The position numbers and the translations under genes were made by a program. Below the pieces are notes generated by a model. That model did no database searches, had not been told where the DNA came from, and saw only the letters and a list, made by a program, of their open reading frames with translations. Of a stretch of 64,000 nucleotides of DNA, positions 27,822-36,782 are shown piece after piece. The DNA is taken from NCBI RefSeq assembly GCF_008369445.1, contig NZ_VTWH01000002.1:496001-560000 (forward strand). Direction: 5' to 3'. The stretch's first letter is position 1, and the number at the start of each line of letters is the position of its first letter. The stretch is from Aureimonas fodinaquatilis (GTDB taxonomy: Bacteria > Pseudomonadota > Alphaproteobacteria > Rhizobiales > Rhizobiaceae).

Positions 27822-29270
27822 ATGCCATTTTCAGAGCTAGGGCTCAGCGCCAAGGTTGTCGCCGCTGTTGAGGCGGCTGGTTATACCGAACCAACGCCAA
27901 TTCAGGCGCAGGCCATTCCACACGCTTTGCAGCGGCGCGATGTTCTGGGCATTGCCCAGACAGGCACCGGCAAAACCGCGTCGTTTGTGCTGCCTATGCT
28001 GACCATGCTGGAAACGGGGCGTGCACGGGCGCGCATGCCGCGCACGCTGATAATTGAGCCAACGCGGGAACTGGCCGCGCAGGTGGAAGAATCCTTTGTC
28101 AAATATGGCAGCCAGCACAGGTTGAATGTCGCCTTGTTGATTGGCGGTGTGTCGTTTGAAGACCAGAACCGCAAGCTGGAACGCGGCGTGGATGTGTTGA
28201 TCGCGACGCCTGGCCGTTTGCTGGACCATTTCGAGCGCGGCCGCCTGTTAATGACCGGCGTGGAAATTCTGGTGATTGACGAGGCAGACCGGATGCTCGA
28301 CATGGGGTTCATCCCCGATATTGAGCGTATCTGCAAAATGATACCCTTCACCCGTCAGACCCTGTTCTTCTCTGCTACCATGCCGCCGGAAATCACCCGC
28401 CTTGCGGATCAGTTTCTGCAGAACCCTGTGCGGGTGGAAGTGGCCAAAGCCTCGTCCACCGCGCAAACGGTTGAACAAAGGCTGGTTGCCTGTTCGACGA
28501 AAGATTATGAAAAGCGCGACATGCTGCGCACGATCATTCGTTCTCAGGGCGAAGAACTGACCAACGCGATCATATTCTGCAATCGCAAGCGGGATGTTTC
28601 GTTGCTGTTCCGCTCTTTGGAAAAGCATGGCTTTTCCGTTGGCGCACTGCATGGCGATATGGACCAGCGCGCCCGCACCATGACGCTGCAGGCGTTCAAA
28701 GATAACAAGCTGACTTTGCTGGTGGCATCAGACGTTGCGGCGCGCGGGCTGGATATTCCGGCCGTCAGCCATGTGTTCAATTTCGACGTGCCCACACATG
28801 CAGAAGATTATGTCCACCGCATCGGCCGCACCGGGCGTGCCGGTCGCTCGGGCAAATCCTTCACCATCGTAACAAAAGCCGACAAGAAATATCTGGACGC
28901 CATTGAAAAGATGATCGCCAAAGACATTGAATGGCTTGAGGGTGACCTTTCGACTGTGGTGGAAGGTGAGTCCAGTGGCAGGGATGACAAGCGCCCCTCA
29001 CGGCGCGGAGCAAAGAAACCTTCGTCACGCGGCAAGAAAGACAGCGATGCCACTGTGGCGCCTGTGGACGAGCCGGAGATTGTCGAAACCGCGTCCATTG
29101 CAACCGAACCCGCTGCAGAGCCAGTCGCGCTGATTGAGCGCCCTCGCCGCAATGAGCGTCATGATCGCAACCATGACCGCGGCAGAAACGGCGGCGGACG
29201 TGAAGAGCCGACACCGGTTGGCTTTGGTGATGATATTCCGGCCTTTATGCTGATCAGCACCGGCGCTTGA
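27822..29270 (+). CDS. rhlE: DEAD-box RNA helicase, RhlE type
   Basis: ATP-dependent RNA helicase of 482 residues. The Q motif FSELGLSAKVVAAVEAAGYTEPTPIQ is followed by AQTGTGKT, PTRELA, DEADRMLDMGF, SATMP and HRIGRTGRAGRSG, all typical of RhlE. The C-terminal 110 residues are a low-complexity, charged extension with several Arg/Lys-rich blocks (RRGAKKPSSRGKK, RRNERHDRNHDRGR), probably for RNA or partner binding. RhlE-type helicases can associate with RNase E degradosomes in proteobacteria. That link is inferred, since rne lies 20 kb away. A composite palindromic repeat lies just downstream. Confidence 0.92.
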   Translation: MPFSELGLSAKVVAAVEAAGYTEPTPIQAQAIPHALQRRDVLGIAQTGTGKTASFVLPMLTMLETGRARARMPRTLIIEPTRELAAQVEESFVKYGSQHRLNVALLIGGVSFEDQNRKLERGVDVLIATPGRLLDHFERGRLLMTGVEILVIDEADRMLDMGFIPDIERICKMIPFTRQTLFFSATMPPEITRLADQFLQNPVRVEVAKASSTAQTVEQRLVACSTKDYEKRDMLRTIIRSQGEELTNAIIFCNRKRDVSLLFRSLEKHGFSVGALHGDMDQRARTMTLQAFKDNKLTLLVASDVAARGLDIPAVSHVFNFDVPTHAEDYVHRIGRTGRAGRSGKSFTIVTKADKKYLDAIEKMIAKDIEWLEGDLSTVVEGESSGRDDKRPSRRGAKKPSSRGKKDSDATVAPVDEPEIVETASIATEPAAEPVALIERPRRNERHDRNHDRGRNGGGREEPTPVGFGDDIPAFMLISTGA

Positions 29271-29396
29271 AGCCCGGCCCGCGACAGGAGCGACGGGAAC
29301 GGCGGACAGTTATCAGGATATGGCAGGTGGTTATTCTATCATCTGAAATGTTCTGATCGTTTGATTTGGCGCTATATTCCAATCTCAAACGAAGCC

Positions 29397-29490
29397 GTTT
29401 CACACGATCTCAAGGGTCGCCAGAACAATCTGACCTCAAGTCATTCGCATTGTCTTGCCGTTAAAACGCAACCGTTTTAACGAGAAATGC
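29397..29490 (-). repeat. Composite palindromic repeat, copy A
   Basis: A 94-bp intergenic element between convergent rhlE and sufA. The left part begins GTTTCACACGATCTCAAG and matches copy C at 47390. The right part, 29447-29490, is the 44-bp core that begins GCATTGTC and ends GAAATGC, with a perfect 10-bp stem CGTTAAAACG/CGTTTTAACG around CAAC. Its layout, two palindromes in about 100 bp between genes, recalls rhizobial RIME elements. Confidence 0.85.
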
Positions 29491-29511
29491 TTTGGACAAT
29501 TCCGCCAGAAT

Positions 29512-29895
29512 TTATGGCTGGACCGAGCTTTCCAGCAGAGACTTGTCCGCTGGTGTCAATTCCACAGACTCGCCGCATCCACAGGCAGATGTCTGATTGG
29601 GATTGTTGAACACAAAGCCCGTGCGCAGAACGGTGGTTTCAAAATCCATCACCGTGCCGAGCAAAAACAGAACAGCCTGTGGCGACACAAACACTCGCGC
29701 ACCATCCTTTTCCACCACGTCTTCGCCTGGATTGGGCTGCTCTGCCAGCTCGATGGTATATTCCATACCCGCACAGCCGCCCTTTTTCACGCCAATGCGT
29801 ATTCCCGCATCCCCACCTTGCGCACGCGCAGACACAAGTTCGCGCACGCGTGAAGCGGCGGCGTCAGTCAGTGTCATAATTGCAAAGCGTCCCAT
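29512..29895 (-). CDS. sufA: Fe-S assembly A-type carrier, HesB/IscA family
   Basis: A-type carrier that receives Fe-S clusters from the SufBCD scaffold and hands them to apoproteins. Its 127 residues carry the three conserved cysteines: C41 in KKGGCAGMEY and C105 and C107 in SACGCGES. AAGGAG seven bases before the ATG at 29895 fixes the start. It is the last gene of the leftward suf operon, 20 bp after sufT. Confidence 0.93.
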   Translation of the reverse strand: MGRFAIMTLTDAAASRVRELVSARAQGGDAGIRIGVKKGGCAGMEYTIELAEQPNPGEDVVEKDGARVFVSPQAVLFLLGTVMDFETTVLRTGFVFNNPNQTSACGCGESVELTPADKSLLESSVQP

Positions 29896-29915
29896 GCGAA
29901 TACTCCTTCCGGGCG

Positions 29916-30302
29916 TCAGAACCAGCCAACGGCAACCTGTGCTTCTTCGCTCATTCGATCAGGCGTCCAGGGAGGATCGAACACCAGCTCAACCCGCACC
30001 AATTGCACACCCTCTACCGTGCTGACAGCATTTTCCACCCAGATCGGCATTTCACCGGCAACCGGGCAGCCCGGCGCAGTCAACGTCATCTGAATATCAA
30101 CCGAACGATCATCTTCAATATCGATCTTGTAGATCAGGCCCAGCTCATAGATATCGGCCGGAATTTCCGGATCATAAACGGTTTTCAATGCGGCAATAAT
30201 GTCGTCAGTCAGCCGTGAAAGCTCTTCGGCCGGAATGGCTGAAACGCTCGTTTCGCCATTCGTGGCCCTCGCTTCAAGCTGGTCTGCCATGGTGTCCGTC
30301 AT
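29916..30302 (-). CDS. sufT: SUF system protein SufT, MIP18 family (DUF59)
   Basis: Auxiliary Fe-S maturation factor. It is a 128-residue protein with a short variable N-terminus and the MIP18 core TDDIIAALKTVYDPEIPADIYELGLIYKI and MTLTAPGCPVAGEMP, which contains the conserved Cys. It ends VELVFDPPWTPDRMSEEA, also conserved. The ATG at 30302 has GAAGGA seven bases upstream; an in-frame TTG at 30317 is part of that region and unlikely. It follows sufS by 11 bp. In other bacteria SufT helps mature Fe-S proteins such as aconitase under high demand. Confidence 0.92.
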   Translation of the reverse strand: MTDTMADQLEARATNGETSVSAIPAEELSRLTDDIIAALKTVYDPEIPADIYELGLIYKIDIEDDRSVDIQMTLTAPGCPVAGEMPIWVENAVSTVEGVQLVRVELVFDPPWTPDRMSEEAQVAVGWF

Positions 30303-30313
30303 AAGCTTGTCCT

Positions 30314-31558
30314 TCAAGCGAAAAACCGCTTCGCTTTTTCCAGTGCCTCGGCCAGCGCATCCACCTCACCGAGCGTATTATACATAGCAAATGATGCGCG
30401 ACATGTTGAGGTAACGCCCAAGCGTTTCAACAATGGCTGGGCGCAATGAGTGCCTGCACGCACCGCAACCCCTTCACGATCAATCACCATAGACACGTCA
30501 TGCGCATGCACGCCTTCCAGATCAAAGGCAACAATCGCACCCTTGTCCGGCGCGTTGCCATAGATGCGCAGCGAGTTGATGCGAGACAGCCGCTCATGCG
30601 CATATTGCGTCAACCGTGCTTCATGAGCAGCGATTTTTTCGCGGCCCACTTCCATCATGTAGTCAAGCGCAGCGCCCAATCCAATAGCCTGCACAATTGG
30701 CGGTGTGCCAGCTTCAAAACGATGCGGTGGTGCATTGTAGGTTACATTGTCTTCTGTAACCTCAACAATCATTTCACCGCCACCGTTGAACGGGCGCATG
30801 GACTCAAGCGCAGCACGCTTGCCGTAAAGCACGCCAATTCCAGTTGGGCCGTAAACCTTATGTCCGGTGAAGACATAATAGTCGCAATCCAGATCCCGCA
30901 CATCCACAGGCAGGTGTACAGCCGCCTGGCTGCCATCCACCAGAACCGGAACACCATGTGCATGTGCCAGCGCCGCGATGTCGCGCACCGGGGTGATTGT
31001 TCCAAGAACATTGGACATATGCGTAACCGCCACAAGGCGAGTTCTTGGCGAGATTGCCCGTTCAAAATCTTCGATGGCTATCGAGCCATCAGCAGCAACC
31101 GGCACAAACACCAGTTTGACGCCCTGTCGCTCGCGCAGAAAATGCCACGGCACAATGTTGGAATGGTGCTCCATGATTGTGAGGACGATTTCGTCACCCT
31201 CACGAAAATCGGCACCCAGTCCATAGGAAACAAGGTTGATTGCCTCAGTTGCAGAGCGCGTGAAAACGATTTCCTCAACGCTTCCTGCATTTAAAAACGC
31301 CCGGACCTTTTCCCTTGCGTTTTCATACTCATCCGTGGCTTTGTTAGAAAGATAGTGCAAGCCGCGATGCACATTGGCATAGGAGGTGCTGTACGCTGTT
31401 TGGATAGCATCCAGCACCTGGCGCGGCTTCTGGGCAGAGGCGCTGCTGTCCAGATAAACCAGCGGCTTGCCATAAACCAACGTGTCCAGAATTGGAAAGT
31501 CGCGGCGCACGGCTTCAACGTCGTAGTCGAGCGAGGCCTGTTCCAGTTCCAACGTCAT
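30314..31558 (-). CDS. sufS: Cysteine desulfurase SufS
   Basis: PLP enzyme that takes sulfur from cysteine for the SUF machinery. A 414-residue group II desulfurase. The PLP Lys is K234 in FTGHKVYGPTGIG, the SQ motif is VLVDGSQAAVH, and the sulfur-carrying Cys is C372 in RAGTHCAQPLL, the short-loop type that is usually activated by SufE or SufU. Neither partner is in this operon. It lies between sufD (53-bp gap) and sufT. Confidence 0.96.
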   Translation of the reverse strand: MTLELEQASLDYDVEAVRRDFPILDTLVYGKPLVYLDSSASAQKPRQVLDAIQTAYSTSYANVHRGLHYLSNKATDEYENAREKVRAFLNAGSVEEIVFTRSATEAINLVSYGLGADFREGDEIVLTIMEHHSNIVPWHFLRERQGVKLVFVPVAADGSIAIEDFERAISPRTRLVAVTHMSNVLGTITPVRDIAALAHAHGVPVLVDGSQAAVHLPVDVRDLDCDYYVFTGHKVYGPTGIGVLYGKRAALESMRPFNGGGEMIVEVTEDNVTYNAPPHRFEAGTPPIVQAIGLGAALDYMMEVGREKIAAHEARLTQYAHERLSRINSLRIYGNAPDKGAIVAFDLEGVHAHDVSMVIDREGVAVRAGTHCAQPLLKRLGVTSTCRASFAMYNTLGEVDALAEALEKAKRFFA

Positions 31559-31611
31559 TGGCGTCTTCCTTTATTCCCGAACGTTCAGAGCCGCCTTTGC
31601 GGCCCTTTTCG

Positions 31612-32847
31612 TCAATTGGCCGAAAGCCAGCTGTCGATACGTTCCTCAAGCACTTCAACGATGGCTTCATTGTCGATGTCTTCAACCACTTCCGCCACAA
31701 ATGCCTTGACCAACAGTGCACGGGCTTCCTTTTCCGGAATGCCGCGCGACATCAGGTAAAACAGATGATCAGCATCGATCTCACCCGCAGTTGCTCCATG
31801 GCCGCACTGGACGTCATCGGCAAAGATTTCCAGTTCCGGCTTGGCTGAAAAATCACCCTCGTCCGAAAGCAACAGCGAATTGCACGCCAGCTTGGCGTCG
31901 GTTTTCTGCGCGCCCTTGGCAACCTTGATCATGCCCTGGAACACGCCGTGACCGCCCATGACCACGTTGCGGAGGATTTCCGTTGCGGTGGTGTGTGCCA
32001 CGCTGTGAGTCAGAGAGGTCGTGATATCCACATGCTGGCTGCCCGCGAGCAGGTTGACGCCGCGGATCTGGATATCGGCACCCTCACCCACTGTTTCGCA
32101 GTGAACCTCCTGCCGAACCAGCCCGCCGCCTGCGCTGAGCAGAAACAGCATGAGCTTTGAATTTGCGCCAAGGCTGATGCTGATCTGCCCCAGATAGCTT
32201 TCACTCGCAGCTTTTTCCTGGTCGATGATCCACAGAACCTCGGCGTCATCCTGAATGACCAGCTCTGAAACGGCGGTGGACAGCGAGCCTGCGGCTGCAG
32301 CCGGAACACGCTCAACAAAAACCGCGCGAGCACCTTGGCCGACATTGACCCGCGCAAAGGCCTGCGACCCGGCAGCACGGGGAATTGCCCGCAACTCAAC
32401 CGGCTGGGCGAAGTTGACGCCGGCGTCCACCGTAATTTCTGAGCCAGCAGAACCGAGTGCTACGTTCAAAACCCGGATCGTGTCATGGTCACGGTCAAGA
32501 TGATTGAAGGTGCGGCTCCAATCCGGCGCAATGGCGGACGTGGTTACAGTCAGACCCTCATGCGAGGAGTCATTTTCGGCACCCAGATTCACCACCACGC
32601 TGTGCGGCAGCAGGGGCGACAGCAAAGCGTCAGCGGCTTCTGCGGATTCCGGTGCAGCTTTCAGCGCACGATCCATCAACACGCGCAGGTCTGTATAATG
32701 CCAGGCCTCAACGCGGCGGTTTGGCAGGCCTTCCAACTCAAGCGCGGCCAAAGCCTGTCGCTGCGCGGCATTGCCATTTTGCGCCTGCGCCTGTTCTATC
32801 AGCCGCAGCTCAGATGGTGTTCTGGTTTTTCCAGTCTGCAATGACAT
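31612..32847 (-). CDS. sufD: Fe-S cluster assembly protein SufD
   Basis: Part of the SufBC2D scaffold complex. 411 residues. The C-terminal beta-helix end is recognisable by QKTDAKLACNSLLLSDEGDFSAKPELEI and DDVQCGHGATAGEIDADHLFYLMSRGI. The QCGHG motif includes the His needed in SufD for cluster assembly at the SufB-SufD interface. N-terminal helices are followed by the repetitive beta core. Only 2 bp separate its start from the sufC stop, so the two are almost certainly translated together. Confidence 0.95.
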   Translation of the reverse strand: MSLQTGKTRTPSELRLIEQAQAQNGNAAQRQALAALELEGLPNRRVEAWHYTDLRVLMDRALKAAPESAEAADALLSPLLPHSVVVNLGAENDSSHEGLTVTTSAIAPDWSRTFNHLDRDHDTIRVLNVALGSAGSEITVDAGVNFAQPVELRAIPRAAGSQAFARVNVGQGARAVFVERVPAAAAGSLSTAVSELVIQDDAEVLWIIDQEKAASESYLGQISISLGANSKLMLFLLSAGGGLVRQEVHCETVGEGADIQIRGVNLLAGSQHVDITTSLTHSVAHTTATEILRNVVMGGHGVFQGMIKVAKGAQKTDAKLACNSLLLSDEGDFSAKPELEIFADDVQCGHGATAGEIDADHLFYLMSRGIPEKEARALLVKAFVAEVVEDIDNEAIVEVLEERIDSWLSAN

Positions 32848-32849
32848 GG

Positions 32850-33605
32850 TTATGCAGCCTCATCTATAACCTGAGCATAGCCCTGTTCTTCCAGATGCAG
32901 TGCCAGCTCCTTGCCACCGGATTTGATAATCCGGCCCTTGTACAGAACATGCACGCTGTCTGGCACAATGTGCTCAAGCAGGCGCTGATAGTGCGTGATC
33001 ACCAGAAATGCCCGATCGGGTGAGCGCAGCGCGTTAACACCGTCCGAAACAATTTTCAGCGCATCAATATCCAGACCTGAGTCGGTTTCATCCAGCACGC
33101 ACAGCTTTGGCTCCAGAAGCGCCATTTGCAGAATTTCAGCGCGCTTCTTTTCACCGCCCGAGAAGCCGACATTCAGCGGACGCTTCAACATATCCGGGTC
33201 AATTCTCAAATCTGCCGCAGCAGCTTTCACACGGCGAATGAAATCCGGCGTTGTCAGCTCGGCTTCGCCACGCGCCTTGCGCTGGGCGTTCAAGGCAGTT
33301 TTCAGAAACGTCATGGTTGCTACGCCCGGAATTTCCAGCGGATACTGGAATGCCAGGAACACACCGGATGCAGCGCGCTCAGCCGGGTCCATCTCCAGAA
33401 TGGACTCGCCATTGTAAAGGATGTCGCCCTCGGTCACTTCATAGTCGTCGCGCCCGGCAAGGATATAGGACAAGGTTGACTTGCCCGAACCGTTTGGCCC
33501 CATGATTGCGGCAACTTCACCCGCCTTCACCGTCAGGTCCAGACCGCGAAGAATTTCGGTTTCTGTGTCAGCCACGCGGGCGTGCAAATTTCTGATTTCG
33601 AGCAT
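32850..33605 (-). CDS. sufC: Fe-S cluster assembly ATPase SufC
   Basis: ABC-type ATPase without membrane domains that powers shape changes in SufBC2D. 251 residues. Walker A MGPNGSGKSTLSYIL, signature GFSGGEKKRAEILQM and Walker B LCVLDETDSGLDIDAL, the last being almost diagnostic of SufC, followed by the H-loop THYQRLL. It lies 118 bp after sufB and 2 bp before sufD. Confidence 0.97.
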   Translation of the reverse strand: MLEIRNLHARVADTETEILRGLDLTVKAGEVAAIMGPNGSGKSTLSYILAGRDDYEVTEGDILYNGESILEMDPAERAASGVFLAFQYPLEIPGVATMTFLKTALNAQRKARGEAELTTPDFIRRVKAAAADLRIDPDMLKRPLNVGFSGGEKKRAEILQMALLEPKLCVLDETDSGLDIDALKIVSDGVNALRSPDRAFLVITHYQRLLEHIVPDSVHVLYKGRIIKSGGKELALHLEEQGYAQVIDEAA

Positions 33606-33723
33606 GGTCTCTTCTTCGTTCTGTGAGTACAGGCGCCCGGCTCATGGCAAGGCGCGTCCAATCAATTCCGAGAGCGGGCCGTTCAAGCCCGCATTGCACT
33701 TGCAAATTTCTGGACTGGCTGGC

Positions 33724-35253
33724 TCAGCCCACGCTGCCTTCAAGGCTGATGCCAATGAGCTTCTGAGCTTCAACCGCAAATTCCATCGGCAATTGCTGGA
33801 TCACATCCTTGACAAAGCCGTTCACGATCAGCGCCACAGCCTCTTCTTCCGGAATGCCGCGCTGCATGCAGTAAAACAGCTGATCTTCGGAAATTTTGGA
33901 TGTGGTCGCTTCATGCTCGAACTGCGCGGTGGAGTTGCGCGCCTCAATATACGGCACAGTATGTGCGCCGCACTCTTCGCCAATCAACAGCGAGTCACAC
34001 TGCGTGAAATTGCGTGCGTTGGCCGCCTTGCGATGTGCCGAAACCTGCCCGCGATAAGTGTTGTTGGAATGGCCGGCAGAAATGCCCTTGGAAATGATGC
34101 GGCTCGACGTGTTCCGCCCGAGATGAATCATCTTGGTGCCGGAATCGATCTGCTGACGGCCATTTGAAACCGCGATGGAGTAGAACTCGCCACGCGAGTC
34201 ATCACCGCGCAGAATGCAGGATGGATATTTCCAGGTGATCGCCGAACCGGTTTCGACCTGCGTCCAGGAAATCCGCGACCGTGCACCACGGCAGTCGCCA
34301 CGTTTGGTGACGAAATTGTAGATGCCGCCCTTGCCTTCCTTGTCGCCCGGATACCAGTTCTGCACTGTCGAATATTTGATTTCGGCATCGTCCAGCGCAA
34401 TCAATTCAACCACGGCCGCATGCAACTGGTTTTCATCGCGCTGCGGTGCGGTGCAGCCTTCAAGGTAGGAAACGTAGGACCCTTTGTCTGCAATGATCAG
34501 CGTGCGCTCGAACTGGCCGGTGTTGCGCTCATTGATGCGGAAATATGTGGAAAGCTCCATCGGGCAGTGCACGCCCGGCGGAATGTAAACAAATGAGCCA
34601 TCGGTGAAGACCGCTGAGTTCAGCGTGGCAAAGAAATTGTCCGAAACCGGAACAACCGAGCCCAGATACTTCTGAATAAGTTCCGGATATTCGCGAATCG
34701 CCTCTGAAATCGGCATGAAAATCACGCCGGCCTTTTCCAGTTCCTTACGGAAGGTTGTAGCAACGGAAACCGAATCAAACACTGCGTCTACAGCGACGCG
34801 GCGGCCATAGCCGTTTTCAACCGGCTCACCGGTTTCAGCATCAATCTGCGATGGCTCATCGACCCGGCGCACGCCTGCCAGAATTTCCTGCTCTTTCAGC
34901 GGAATGCCCAGCTTTTCATAGGTGGCCAGAATTTCCGGATCCACCTCGTCCAGGGAATTGGGCCCGGACATGGATTTCGGCGCGGCGTAATAATGGATGT
35001 CCTGGAAATCGATTTCCGGATAATCCAGACGCGCCCAACCCGGATTTTCCATGGTTTTCCAGCGCTCGAACGCCTTCAGGCGCCACTCCAGCATCCATTC
35101 CGGCTCTTGCTTCTTGGAAGAAATCAACCGGATAATATCTTCGTTCAGACCCTTGGGGGCCACATCCATTTCGATCTGCGTTTCGAACCCGTATTTATAC
35201 TGGTCCACATCGATCAAACGCACCTGATCAATGGTTTCCTGAACTGCTGGCAT
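33724..35253 (-). CDS. sufB: Fe-S cluster assembly scaffold SufB
   Basis: Main scaffold on which Fe-S clusters form in SufBC2D. 509 residues, slightly long but normal for this group. Recognisable stretches are [37 protein letters not shown]-like sequence, [40 protein letters not shown] and the C-terminal [18 protein letters not shown]...[12 protein letters not shown]. It is the first gene of the tight sufBCDSTA run. The 162 bp before it hold a probable promoter with a possible iron-responsive site at 35327. Confidence 0.97.
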   Translation of the reverse strand: MPAVQETIDQVRLIDVDQYKYGFETQIEMDVAPKGLNEDIIRLISSKKQEPEWMLEWRLKAFERWKTMENPGWARLDYPEIDFQDIHYYAAPKSMSGPNSLDEVDPEILATYEKLGIPLKEQEILAGVRRVDEPSQIDAETGEPVENGYGRRVAVDAVFDSVSVATTFRKELEKAGVIFMPISEAIREYPELIQKYLGSVVPVSDNFFATLNSAVFTDGSFVYIPPGVHCPMELSTYFRINERNTGQFERTLIIADKGSYVSYLEGCTAPQRDENQLHAAVVELIALDDAEIKYSTVQNWYPGDKEGKGGIYNFVTKRGDCRGARSRISWTQVETGSAITWKYPSCILRGDDSRGEFYSIAVSNGRQQIDSGTKMIHLGRNTSSRIISKGISAGHSNNTYRGQVSAHRKAANARNFTQCDSLLIGEECGAHTVPYIEARNSTAQFEHEATTSKISEDQLFYCMQRGIPEEEAVALIVNGFVKDVIQQLPMEFAVEAQKLIGISLEGSVG

Positions 35254-35326
35254 TCTCGTCTCTCCATACTCGCCGGGGTCAAAGCCCGGTGGACGGCGTA
35301 TTTGTTCTGCCCTGCCTATAGCCTAG

Positions 35327-35343
35327 TTTATAACCATTCAAAT
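35327..35343. promoter_or_regulatory. Possible Irr/ICE-like iron-control site upstream of sufB
   Basis: TTTATAA-CCA-TTCAAAT approximates the interrupted dyad TTTAGAA-N3-TTCTAAA described for Irr in rhizobia (11 of 14 arm positions by eye). It lies 74 bp before the sufB start, where an operator should be. The match is imperfect and could be chance in AT-rich DNA. Confidence 0.25.
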
Positions 35344-35415
35344 AGTCACTCGGGCAAAAAAGTTGAATAGCAAGTTCCTGTTTTCTTTTCATCCAACAGG
35401 TTCGATCGCATCTTT

Positions 35416-36585
35416 TCAGTCTGAACTCTGCGCAAATCTGGAAAACTGCTTTCCGGCAATTGCCAGAAAATGGTCGATATCGGCCTCGCTTGTGGCATGT
35501 CCCAGGCTGACGCGCAAAGCACCTGCCTGTGGTCTGGCCTGCAAGCCAGCATTAACCATGGCTTGCAGCACATGGCTAGGCCCCACTTTTCCAGATGAGC
35601 AGGCCGAGCCGGAAGATAGAGCAATTCCAGCAAGATCAAAGGCAATTTGTGCTGTTTCGGCCTGAATTTGCGGATGAAAAAACGCCGTTGTATTGGGCAG
35701 GCGCTCTGCCTTTTCGCCCAGAATTCCTATGTCGGTGCTGATACTGCGCAAGCCAAGTTCCAGCCTTTGCTGCAAATGACGCATTGTGTGCGCCGGGGTA
35801 ACGGATGCGAAATACTGCGCCGCAGCGCCAAACCCGGCAATCAATGGCAGGCTTTCAGTGCCAGCACGACGACCCCGCTCCTGCCCGCCACCGCGAATCA
35901 GCGCATAAGGTCGGGTATTTTCATCGCGCAGAACCAACGCGCCCACGCCTTTGGGCCCGCCCAGCTTATGGGCCGACAGCAGAAGCGCGTCCGCCTGCCC
36001 GCCAGCCTGGTCAATTGGCAACCTGCCTGCCACCTGCACTGCATCCAGCACCAGCAGAACATCATGCCCATCCAGCGCGGCTCGCACGGTGTCCAGATTT
36101 TGCAGAACACCGGTTTCGCTGTTGGCAAGGGACAGGGCCAAAATGCCACCGGCACCGGCGAGGCTGTTCAGCCATTGCGCCAAGGCGTCGGGTATCAACA
36201 CTCCGTTACTGTCTACCGCCAGCCGGGTCACCGCCACGGCATCAAACCCGCCGCCAGCCAATAGACAGGGATGGTCAGTTTCCAGAACGGCCAGCGCCGC
36301 CGCTTGCCATGGTTTGCCCAGTTTCAACCATTGTGGAGCCAGTGCCATTGCCGCCGCTTCGGTTGCGCCGCTGGTGAACAAAACCCCGTCCGGTGATACT
36401 GCGCACAGTTGCGCCACAGCACCGCGCGCGCTTTCCAGCAGGGCTTTGGCAGCCCGCCCTTCCGCATGCACGGAAGACGGATTGCCAGGCAACGTCAATG
36501 CCGCCATCACGGCCTGGTAAGCCTGAGGCAAAATTGGCGATGTTGCGTTGTAATCAAGATAGAGGCGCTTAGAACCAGCCGTCAT
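35416..36585 (-). CDS. Cysteine desulfurase, IscS/NifS-like
   Basis: A second PLP desulfurase directly upstream of sufB, 389 residues. The PLP Lys is K207 in LLLSAHKLGGPKG and the catalytic Cys is C329 in LSSGSACSSGKVGPSHVL, the long-loop group I type seen in IscS and NifS. It differs clearly from SufS, so the locus supplies two desulfurase types. This pairing is common in Hyphomicrobiales. It probably provides sulfur for Fe-S clusters and perhaps tRNA thiolation; which role dominates cannot be read here. It is divergent from the hydrolase gene at 36783. Confidence 0.93.
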   Translation of the reverse strand: MTAGSKRLYLDYNATSPILPQAYQAVMAALTLPGNPSSVHAEGRAAKALLESARGAVAQLCAVSPDGVLFTSGATEAAAMALAPQWLKLGKPWQAAALAVLETDHPCLLAGGGFDAVAVTRLAVDSNGVLIPDALAQWLNSLAGAGGILALSLANSETGVLQNLDTVRAALDGHDVLLVLDAVQVAGRLPIDQAGGQADALLLSAHKLGGPKGVGALVLRDENTRPYALIRGGGQERGRRAGTESLPLIAGFGAAAQYFASVTPAHTMRHLQQRLELGLRSISTDIGILGEKAERLPNTTAFFHPQIQAETAQIAFDLAGIALSSGSACSSGKVGPSHVLQAMVNAGLQARPQAGALRVSLGHATSEADIDHFLAIAGKQFSRFAQSSD

Positions 36586-36663
36586 TTTACCAGGGTCATG
36601 TCGATTTCACATGTCCGCATGTCGCAAATTTCTTGAATTTACGCAGCCAGACAGACTACATAG

Positions 36664-36679
36664 CGGATTCTGGAATCCG
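36664..36679. promoter_or_regulatory. Perfect 7-bp dyad in a divergent promoter region
   Basis: CGGATTC-TG-GAATCCG lies in the 197 bp between the divergent desulfurase and hydrolase starts, 78 bp from the former and 104 bp from the latter. No gene ends here, so an operator is more likely than a terminator. A second dyad, GGCTGCG/CGCAGCC, lies at 36718-36746. The regulator is unknown. Confidence 0.35.
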
Positions 36680-36782
36680 GTTTGTATTGGACTACTTCCA
36701 ATTCATGGAAACTAGGCGGCTGCGTTTTTTCCGTCAAGGCGCAGCCGGCGATGCGATGCACGGTCGATAGGATAGCAAAAGT

